A stretch of 64,000 nucleotides of DNA from Megamerina dolium (Eukaryota; Arthropoda; Insecta; Diptera; Megamerinidae): contig OY978525.1 of assembly GCA_963854835.1 (NCBI GenBank), forward strand, positions 73,543,628 through 73,607,627. The letters are read 5' to 3'. Made by a program: the position numbers and the translations under genes. Of the stretch, positions 56,091-64,000 are shown one piece after another (within the stretch, counting starts at the first letter, position 1; each line of letters begins with the position of its first letter). Below the pieces are notes generated by a model. It made no database searches, was not told the DNA's origin, and saw only the letters and a program-made list of their open reading frames with translations.

Positions 56091-57086
56091 CGATACCAAT
56101 GGTTTAGTGGCCAGAACTGGGGTGCTCCTGCCTACAGGCGATTAGGAAAAGCAGAGGAGCCTAATTTGGTATCATATGTTCTCCGCTTCCCGAAAGAGTT
56201 GCGATTTTGGGACGAGTCCCAGTGGTGTCCGATTTGGATGTGGGTATGCCCTCAAAGAGAGGCATTTTTGGATTTTCGGAATTTTTTGTCCGAGGCAATT
56301 TTTCATTGTTCATATACGACCGCTAACCCGACGTAGTGTGGCAGAGGGTCACTTGCGGTTTTGGTCAGATAGAAACTAGCGTCGTATATGAAGTTACAGC
56401 TGTATTGCGCATATTCTGACCCTGCAAAGAAAGTACAGATGTGCAAATAAGCAGACGAACGAATATGCCTGACAAAAGCACACCCGCACATCCACACACC
56501 CGCACACCTGTACATTTGCTTGACCCCTGGTCAACAATTACACTAATTTATTTGTACATCTTTGAATTATTTAATGCATAGCGATGAGAGATGCTATGCG
56601 TATGTATATATGTATGGTAGCTATGTATGTATATAAAAATGCACAACGAAAGAGAGTCAATTATGCGGTAACGTTAGCTTAATGGAAATAGAATTAAATA
56701 CATATGTTGGAATGTATTGCAGCATTGAAGTGATGGCAAGGGCAGCGAATCCGGTCTGTGACCCAACACACCCTATTCGGGTCTCTCTACACCTATTGAG
56801 CTTAATATGGGGAAAACATCTCTGACGTTAAAATTCCAAGAAAGAGAGCCTTACACAAACAAATTATGTATAAAAAATATGTAAAAAGAAAGATTAAGTA
56901 AATATAAAAAACTATTGTAAACAATTGTGAATCCTTAAAATTTATAAATTAACCTACGCAATGTAACGCGACGTGAAGCTGGTGCCAACAAATTTATAAA
57001 ATTTTTTTTATTTATCTCATGCGTCTGCCACTTGCCCGCTCGCTTACACATTCGTATCCATGAAACGAATAACGCTAAACAGAAGC
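56091..57086. other. No recognisable gene
   Basis: AT-rich DNA with GTATGTATATA-type short runs near 56600-56635. ORFs under 75 codons without domain. Confidence 0.5.
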
Positions 57087-57088
57087 TA

Positions 57089-58344
57089 TTGGATCTATAA
57101 CTTAATTCGTCCGATTTTTTTTTCCAAATTTGTAAGTTTATTTAAGAAAAACATGTACAATAGGATTATTGAAAATATTGCCATTTGAATCTATGACTTT
57201 TTCCCATCTTTCTGGCAATTTGTGGATTCCATCCCAAAAAATCTGCGCCGGCTTGGCGGCCAAGAATGTATAAAGCCAATTTTTAATACACTGTTCTGAT
57301 GAGAACCTTATTCCAGTAAGGGCGTTCTGCATCGATCGGAAAAAATGGTACTCGGACGGGGCAAGGTCTGGGCTATAAGGCGGGTGAGCCAAAACTTCCC
57401 AGCCGCTGTTTTCCAAATAGATTTTGACCGCTGTTGCAACATGAGGCCGAGCGTTGTCATGATGGAAAATTATGGACTAATGTCTGGTCTCATATTCCGG
57501 GCGTTTCTCGGTTATTCCTATCTTCAAATGGATTAATTGTTTCGGTAGCGTTCTTCATTGATGGTTTCACCCGAGTTTAGTAGCTTATAATACAGCACAC
57601 CCTTCTGATCCCACCAAATGCAGAGCATTACCTTCGCGCCATGGATATTCGGCTTTGCTCTTGATTTGGCTGGTTGGCCGGGTTTCACATATGATTTTTT
57701 GCACTTGGGGTTGTCATAATGGATCCATTTTTCATCAGCAGTAACAATCCGATGCAAAAATAACTTCTTTTTGTGGCGTTCAGCAGCATTTCGGACATGC
57801 AAAATCGCCTTTCAACGTCTCTCGGCTTCAGTTCATGTGGCACTCAATTTCCTTGCTTTTGAATGTATCCGGCTGCTTTTAAACGTTTTGAAATGGCTGC
57901 TTGAGTGACTCCCAAAGACTCTGCAAGCTCTCCTTGTGTTTGGTAACAATCTTCATCGAGTAATGCTTCCATTGCTTTATCTTCAAACTTTATTGGCTGC
58001 CCAGAACGTTCTTCGTTTTAAAGCCAAAATGACCACTTTTAAATTGTGCAAACCACATTTGGCACGTTCGCTCAGCTAGAGCATGTTCACCATAAACTTC
58101 CACCAAAATACGGACTTTCGGCAGCAGTTTTCTTCAAATTAAAGTAATGAAGAAGAACTCCCCGCAAAAACACTCTTTCAGGCACAAAGTTAGACATATT
58201 TGAGTGAAAAAAAAAATTATTGTTGTTTACGCTTCAAATGAACGACATATACTGCAAAAGACGCACAATGACAGTAGCTTTCCAGCACATGTTTGGAAAA
58301 TTGCCATTTCTTGGCAAACCGCACGAATTAAGTTATAGATCCAA
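57089..58344 (-). mobile_element. Mariner-family transposon with both ends (1,256 bp)
   Basis: Inverted ends: TTGGATCTATAACTTAATTC at 57089 and its reverse complement ending at 58344, about 24 bp with one or two mismatches, flanked by TA (57087-57088, 58345-58346). The length fits a complete mariner. The coding part is minus strand and broken. Confidence 0.85.
57136..58197 (-). pseudogene. Mariner transposase, frameshifted
   Basis: ATG 58197 opens MSNFVPERVFLRGVLLHYFN. DNA-binding region: SGQPIKFEDKAMEALLDEDC and QGELAESLGVTQAAISKRLK near 57960. Catalytic region: [20 protein letters not shown] (first Asp) at 57802-57533, then in another frame [13 protein letters not shown] sequence near 57450 and [20 protein letters not shown] at 57416-57138, where the third catalytic Asp of 'APSD' is Glu. 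It ends [16 protein letters not shown], the usual mariner tail. At least three frame breaks. Confidence 0.82.
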
Positions 58345-58346
58345 TA

Positions 58347-58857
58347 TGTTGCTTCTGTTTAGGTAGACCAGTAAATTGCCTAAAAACTGTTCAATATTTT
58401 TGACGTGATTGTTGTTGTGCAACTTGTAATTAAAAAATAGTTTAATTTAAAAATAATTTCGTGGAAGTTCTGATGCTGACGTAAGTGCTTATATGTGCTT
58501 CTTTAAATCTTAAGCCTGGTTTTGATAAGGTTATATGTACTGACAACAAAACACTGTCTCAACTGACAGCACATAATTCTGTGGCATATGAGTTTTGATT
58601 ACATTTTATAAACTCACAGAAAGCAGAAAAACGTCGACTATCTTCAAATTTTGGTGTTAGTTGATTGATATTCAGCTTTCATTAAAATAAAAACAACCCA
58701 ACTCTCCACATAAATTCACCTTTTATGTTTTTGGGTTTTCGCGGTTCGTGTTACGATCGACCGATGTATTATCATTTTATTCGGTCCTTGAAGTTTTTCC
58801 ATCGAGATCATGCCATTCCGCGCCATTTTCATTATAATAATTCTAAACTTTTTCTTA
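58347..58857. other. No recognisable feature
   Basis: About 510 bp between the mariner and the first DD41D element. No ORF, repeat or RNA gene supported. Confidence 0.45.
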
Positions 58858-59003
58858 TAAAGGGTTATACATTTCGCGGTTTCAAAAGTATAGGGCTAGA
58901 ATTCGACATCTGTCAAACTGAGTTGTTAAAAAAATTTCTTTCTTTTTCAGTTCAAAGTCTGACATTTGCGAAAATGGATCGCTTAACTATCGCACAACGC
59001 ATT

Positions 59004-60965
59004 CTCTTCTTCTTATGTGGCCATAACAACCGAATATCGATTTAGGCCGAAAATAACATGCTTCGCCAGCCATCTCTGTTCTTCGCTAGCTGGCGCCAGT
59101 TAGAAATTCTAAGCGCCGTCAGGTTCTCCAGTACTTGGTCTTTCCACCGGAGGTTAGGTCTTCCTCTTCTGCGTCATCCAAGATTTTGCGTAGGACTTTT
59201 CTCTCGAAAACTCCAAGCATTCGCTCATCGGAGGTGGAAATTGTCCAGGATTCAGCGCCATATGTTAGGACGGGCATGATGAGAGACTTGTAGAGTGTAG
59301 TTTTCGTTCTTCGAGAGAGGGCTCGACTTCTCAATTGCTTACTCAGCCCAAAGTAACACCTGTTAGCAAGAGTTATCCTACGCATGATCTCCAAGCTGAC
59401 GTCATTACTGCTGTTAATGCTGGTTCCAAGATAGACAAAGTCCCTTACTACTTCGCTTTTGAAGTAGTAAGTAGTTGTCAACAGTGACGTGCTGTCCAAG
59501 ACGCCGGGACTCTTTGTTTGTTGACACTAGATACTTCGTCTTGCCCTCGTTCACCGTGAGACCCATCCGACGCGACTCTCTTTCCAACTCTGAGAATGCT
59601 GCACTGACCGCTCGCGTGTTCATGCGGATTATGTCAATATCGTCGGCATACGCTAACAGCATGACACTTTTGTTGAAGATAGTGCCATTATGTCGTAGAT
59701 CAGCAGCTCGTATTATTTTCTCTATAATAAGATTGAAGAAGTCGCACGATAACGAATCACCTTGTCTGAAACCCCGTTCGGTATTAAACGGTGCGGAGAG
59801 GTCCTTCCCAATTTTCACTGCGCAACGGTAGTTATGCAGTGTCATTCTACAAAGTCGAATGAGCTTTGCAGGAATACCGAACTCAGACATTGTTGGGTAG
59901 AGGTAATCCCTTACCGGGCTGTCGAAAGCGGCTTTATAATCAACAAATAGGTGGTGTGTGTCGATCTGTTTTTCTTTGGTCTTCTCCAGGATTTGGCGCA
60001 GTGTGAAAATCTGGTCGATGGTGGATTTACCAGGTCTGAAGCCACACTGATAAGGTCCAATCAGGTTGCTGAGCATAGGCTTCAACCTTTCACACAGTAC
60101 GCTCGACAGAACCTTGTATGCGATACTCATGAGACTTATTCCACGGTAATTGGCGCAAATTGTGGGGTCTCCTTTTGGAGACCCCACAGGACAGAGAACA
60201 CACAGCCTCCAATCATCAGGCATGCTTTTATCCGACCATATTCTGCTTAGGAGCTGGTGCATGCGGGTGAGCAGCTCATCGCCTCCGGTCTTAAACAACT
60301 CGGCAGGCAGGCCATCAGCACCTGCAGCTTTGTTGCTCTTCAGCCTTAAAATAGCCGTTTCAGCCTCGTCATAGTCGGGTGGTGGAATATCAACACCATC
60401 ATCTGTAATTGGGGTTATCGGGCAAACTCCTCCACTGGCGGAATTGTTCGTAGCATCGCCATTCAGTAACGTGGAGAAGGTTTCCCTCCATAGGCTCAGT
60501 ACACTCTGGACATCCGTAACCAGATTCCCATTTCCATCACGACAAGAAGAGGCTCCGGGATTTAAACCTCCACTCAGACGCTTGATCTTTTCAAAGAATT
60601 TTCGAGTCTCATTCTTGTCGGTACACATCTCTATCTCCTCACACTCGCGTCTTTCCAACTCCCTCTTCTTGCGCCTGAAAAGACGTCTCTCTGCACTCCT
60701 TTTCTCTCTATACCGCTCCTTAACAGCTCGCGTTGCGCCTGCACGCAGGGTTTTTCTGTAGGCGGCGTCTTTCTCTGCGGTAGCGTCGCGAACCTCCTGA
60801 TCATACCACTCATTCCTCAGAGGCCGGTAGTAACCGATTACCTCCTCGGCAGCAGTAGTCATGAAGTGGGATATATGTGTCCACCGTGCGCATGTATCAT
60901 CAAGTGGGGGAGTGTTCTGCATAAGCAGATCCGATAGTCGAGTGGAAAATGCATCTGCTGTCTCT
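59004..60965 (-). mobile_element. RTE-C: RTE-clade LINE, 5'-truncated
   Basis: 1,962 bp inserted in DD41D copy 1. The 3' end (left) reads GGCCACATAAGAAGAAGAG on the minus strand, a simple-repeat tail after the same GTTATGGCCACATAAG as RTE-A. The endonuclease domain is missing. Confidence 0.83.
59046..60922 (-). pseudogene. RTE-C reverse transcriptase, long open frame
   Basis: 502 open codons (60922-59414): an Arg/Lys-rich linker (EKRSAERRLFRRKKRELERR), ILRLKSNKAAGADGLPAELF, ANYRGISLMSIAYKVLSSVL, QCGFRPGKSTIDQIFTLRQI, FVDYKAAFDSPVRDYLYP (motif A), RGFRQGDSLSCDFFNLI (B), LLAYADDIDIIRMN (C). All RT catalytic Asp residues are present. A small insertion near 59460 (a repeated GAAGTAGTAA-type run) shifts the frame; the C-terminus continues at 59499-59119 with RRITLANRCYFGLSKQLRSR and ends ISNWRQLAKN near 59085. 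The best preserved RT of the RTE family here. Confidence 0.83.
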
Positions 60966-60970
60966 GCATT

Positions 60971-63407
60971 GAAATTGTAAAAACCTACTACAAAAATGGT
61001 GATTCTGCCACAGCCACATATCGTGCTTTAAGAGGAGATTATGGTTTACATAATCGTCCAACTACGCAAGCAATTGGCAAAATTGTGAAGAAATATGAAG
61101 AGACTGGATCGGTTACAGATATTGTAAGGCCTGTGCATCATCGTTTCGCTCGTATCACCGAAAATATCGCTGCTGTAAGTGAAAGTGTTGCCGAAGACCC
61201 GAATGTGTCGATTCCTCGTCGTTCTCAGAAATTAGGACTGTCTTACGGCACATTATGGCGTATTTTGCATTTGGATCTACACCTACATCCATATAAAATC
61301 CAGCTCACACAACAACTGAAGCCAGCTGACCATTCACAACGTCGTAGATACGTCGAATGGGTGCTTGAACAACAGGCGGTGGACGGCGATTTTTCGAACA
61401 AAATTTTCTTCAGCGACGAAGCACATTTCTCACTCTGTGGGTATGTTAACAAACAAAATTTTCGTATTTGGGGTTCTAAGAATCCTCAAGTAATTGAAGA
61501 GAGGCCACTACATCCACAAAAAGTTACTGCTTGGTGCGCTCTTTGGTCCGGAGGTGTGATTGGACCTTACTTCTTCGAAAACGATGATGGAACGACTGTC
61601 ACCGTCAATTCGGAGCGTTATGGTCATATGATAACCGACTTTTTTTTGCCTGCTATTGAAGAATACGACTTAGAGAATATGTGGTTTTAAAAAGACGGTG
61701 CCACATGCCACACAACTCGAGCGAATATGGCTTTATGGCAAGAGAAATTTTCTGGCCGCGTAATTTCTCGTCGTGGCGATATCAAGTGGCCACCAAGATC
61801 ATGCGATTTGACACCGCTTGACTTTTTTTTGTGGGGCTACGCGAAAGACCGTGTTTATGCAGATAAACCTTTAACTCTTGAGCACCTAAAAACCAATATT
61901 CGTCACGTTATGGCTGAGATACCGCCCAATATGTGTCAAAAAGTGGTCGAAAATTACCTCAAAAGAATCGATGCTTGCAACAATTCGCGTGGTGGTCATT
62001 TAAATGATGTAGTATTTCACACATAATGTCAACGTTCAAACTTTATAATAAAAAAGAAATATCATGATAAAAAATACTTTATATGTGTTTTATTTACATT
62101 TACTTTTGAAACCGCAAAATGGATAACCCTTTATATCGCATCACGAATCTAAATCGTGTTAATTATAAATAGTGCGAATTATTGTATGAATTAAGTAATT
62201 AAGTATGAATAATACGTATATTAACGAGCGCATTAAATTATTGAACATATAGGTTATCCATTTTGCGGTTTCAAAAGTAAATGTAAATAAAACACATATA
62301 AAATATTTTTTATCATGATATTTCTTTTTTATTATAAAGTTTGAACGTTGACATTATGTGTGAAATACTACATCATTTAAATGACCACCACGCGAATTGT
62401 TGCAAGCATCGATTCTTTTGAGGTAATTTTCGACCACTTTTTAACACATATTGGGTATATCAGCCATAACGTCACGAATGTTGGTTTTTAGGTGCTCAAG
62501 AGTTAAAAGTTTATCTGCATAAACATGGTCTTTCGCGTAGCCCCACAAAAAAAAGTCAAGCGGTGTCAAATCGCATGATCTTGGTGGCCACTTGATATCG
62601 CCACGACGAGAAATTACGCGGCCAGAAAATTTCTCTTGCAATAAAGCCATATTCGCTCGAGTTGTGTGGCATGTGGCACCGTCTTGTTAAAACCACATAT
62701 TCTCTAAGTCGTATTCTTCAATAGCAGGCAAAAAAAAGTCGGTTATCATATGACCATAACGCTTCGAATTGACGGTGACAGTCGTTCCATCGTCGTTTTC
62801 GAAGAAGTAAGGTCCAATCACACCTCCGGACCAAAGAGCGCACCAAGCAGTAACTTTTTGCGGATGTAGTGGCCTCTCTTCAATTACTTGAGGATTCTCA
62901 GAACCCCAAATACGACAATTTTGTTTGTTAACATACCCACCGAGTGAGAAATGTGCTTCGTCGCTGAAGAAAATTTTGTTCGAAAAATCGCCGTCCACCG
63001 CCTGTTGTTCAAGCACCCATTCGACGTATCTACGACGTTGTGAATGGTCAGCTGGCTTCAGTTGTTGTGTAAGCTGGATTTTATATGGATATAGGTGTAG
63101 ATCCAAATGAAAAATACGCCATAATGTGCCGTAAGACAGTCCTAATTTCTGAGAACGACGAGGAATCGACACATTTGGGTCTTCGGCAACACTTTCACTT
63201 ACAGCAGCGATTTTTTCGGTGATACGAGCGAAACGATGATGCACAGGCCTTACAATATCTGTAACCGATCCAGTCTCTTCATATTTCTTCACAATTTTGC
63301 CAATTGCTTGCGTAGTTGGACGATTATGTAAACCATAATCTCCTCTTAAAGCACGATATGTGGCTGTGGCAGAATCACCATTTTTGTAGTAGTTTTTTAC
63401 AATTTTA
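60971..63407. repeat. Long inverted repeat formed by two DD41D transposons
   Basis: 60971-62131 (plus copy) and 62250-63407 (minus copy) are reverse complements over about 1.16 kb with few differences, separated by a 118-bp AT-rich spacer (62132-62249). Transcription through it would give a long hairpin RNA. Confidence 0.85.
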
Positions 63408-63550
63408 ATGCGTTGTGCGATAGTTAAGCGATCCATTTTCGCAAATGTCAGACTTTGAACTGAAAAAGAAAGAAATTGTTTTAACAACTCAGTTTGACAG
63501 ATGTCGAATTCTAGCCCTATACTTTTGAAACCGCGAAATGGATAACCCTT
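62250..63550 (-). mobile_element. DD41D Tc1/mariner-type transposon, copy 2
   Basis: About 1.3 kb. The right end (minus strand) is AAGGGTTATCCATTTCGCGG with TA at 63551-63552; the left end is one base shorter (AGGTTATCCATTTTGCGG from 62251) after TATA. Same family and internal sequence as copy 1 but uninterrupted by other elements. Confidence 0.87.
62354..63436 (-). pseudogene. DD41D transposase, copy 2
   Basis: ATG 63436 (MDRLTIAQRIKIVKNYYKNG). The upstream Met at 63487 lies in the untranslated leader, since copy 1 also starts at MDRLT. Open to 62687: DNA-binding helices, FSDEAHFSLGG (first Asp), WCALWSGGVIGPYF, MWF, then TAA. Beyond it QDGATCHTTRANM, DLTPLDFFLWGYAK (third Asp), and a second stop after IPNMC where copy 1 has Gln; one Pro codon is also missing there. 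Ends VVFHT before TAA at 62354. About 360 residues in the intact form. Confidence 0.85.
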
Positions 63551-63552
63551 TA

Positions 63553-64000
63553 CAAATACATGAAACGTGTAGAACTATTGTACCATTAGATACGAAGAAT
63601 ACAAACATTAAAAAGTGTTGAACAAAATAAACATTGATTTGATACCTTTTGCAGCGCCTTATCCTATTTATTTGCAAAAAACCACAAGACACCGAGAAGT
63701 GATTTCGAAGCTTAAAAAAACGAATTTTTAAAGGTAAGTAATCTTGTAATTTTCGTAAAATTTAATGATGTTTGTTATCTTTCTTCAAAGTTCCGAGCAT
63801 TCCTGAAGAATGGAAAAAGGTGGCTGACCGTTTTGATCAGTAATGGCTATTGCCTAATTGCTGTGCTTTGGTTACTCATGTAGTCCCAAGCATCATCTTT
63901 TGTAGGTGCTAACAGTCTCCAACGCACGTTCAACCACCTCGGGAAGATTAGATTAGATTAGAATGATTGTAGAGCTAAAACCAGTCACCTCGTCACTACG
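63553..64000. other. No recognisable gene; short (GATTA)n
   Basis: AT-rich to the right edge. A GATTAGATTAGATTAG run lies at 63945-63961; whether it ends another element beyond the window cannot be told. Confidence 0.45.

Larger units (their letters stand above)
58974..62026 (+). pseudogene. DD41D transposase, copy 1 (split by RTE-C)
   Basis: MDRLTIAQRI at 58974-59003, then RTE-C, then IVKTYYKNGDSATATYRALR from 60971. 61085-61690 is open: helix-turn-helix (SIPRRSQKLGLSYGTLWRIL), first catalytic Asp in IFFSDEAHFSL, WCALWSGGVIGPYFFENDDG, ending MWF then TAA. Past the stop: KDGATCHTTRANM (second Asp), WPPRSCDLTPLDFFLWGYAK (third Asp) and the tail to 62026. The TAA stands where related transposases read WFQQDGA. 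Inactive by insertion and stop. Confidence 0.83.
58860..62131 (+). mobile_element. DD41D Tc1/mariner-type transposon, copy 1, with RTE insertion
   Basis: Ends AAGGGTTATACATTTCGCGG (58860) and its inverted partner ending 62131 (about 32 bp, few mismatches), flanked by TA (58858-58859, 62132-62133). RTE-C is inserted at 59004-60965 with a 5-bp repeat GCATT (58999-59003, 60966-60970). Removing it leaves 1,305 bp, matching copy 2. The spacing from Asp in DGATCH to Asp in TPLDFF is 41 residues, as in the rosa group first described in tephritids. Confidence 0.85.

Overview
The window is repeat-rich, AT-rich nuclear DNA from an insect, most likely a dipteran. The mix of a Jockey-clade LINE, RTE and LOA-type LINEs, an I-clade LINE, BEL/Pao LTR elements, mariner, Tc1 and a DD41D ('rosa-like') mariner relative would suit a tephritid fruit fly, but the species is an inference. 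I see no host protein-coding gene, rRNA or tRNA gene that I can support. Nearly everything recognisable is a transposable element or its debris, often nested.

Layout. 1-4.5 kb: end of an old LINE, then an I-clade LINE split by a MITE. 4.9-5.7 kb: internally deleted Tc1/mariner relative. 5.7-9.6 kb: no recognisable gene. 9.65-19.4 kb: a mariner cut in two by a BEL/Pao element (BEL-A, 164-bp LTRs, 5-bp target duplication GATGG), which in turn contains a Jockey LINE (J1). 19.4-20.1 kb: SINE and LINE fragments. 20.9-25.15 kb: Jockey copy J2 (minus). 25.2-27.2 kb: low-complexity DNA. 27.3-30.6 kb: BEL/Pao gag and protease pieces (BEL-B) carrying an RTE LINE, itself carrying a tRNA-derived SINE. 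31.0-36.2 kb: Jockey copy J3 (plus) split by a LOA-type LINE (minus). 36.3-40.7 kb: Jockey copy J4 (plus) with an uninterrupted ORF1. 41.7-46.4 kb: second SINE, LOA scrap, BEL-C split by a Tc1 piece, RTE copy. 47.2-53.8 kb: BEL-D, the most complete BEL/Pao element, with a second MITE beside its 3' end. 53.9-56.1 kb: other LINE debris. 57.1-58.3 kb: mariner with both inverted ends. 58.86-63.55 kb: two DD41D elements lying tail to tail, the first carrying an RTE insertion.

The elements work in the usual way (LINE ORF1 plus endonuclease/RT, BEL gag-pol, DDE transposases), but almost all are broken by stops, frameshifts and deletions. Only J4 ORF1 is uninterrupted over what looks like its whole length; long open stretches also remain in the RTE-C RT and BEL-D pol. 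The most informative structural signal is at J2 and J4. Their flanking target-site sequences are swapped between the two inverted copies, as expected if the roughly 11 kb between them was inverted by recombination between the LINEs, or was flipped in assembly. Other points of note are the SINE family with exact target duplications, two MITEs with 3-bp TAA/TTA duplications, a long inverted repeat of DD41D transposons sharing one premature stop, and a shared premature stop in three of four Jockey copies.
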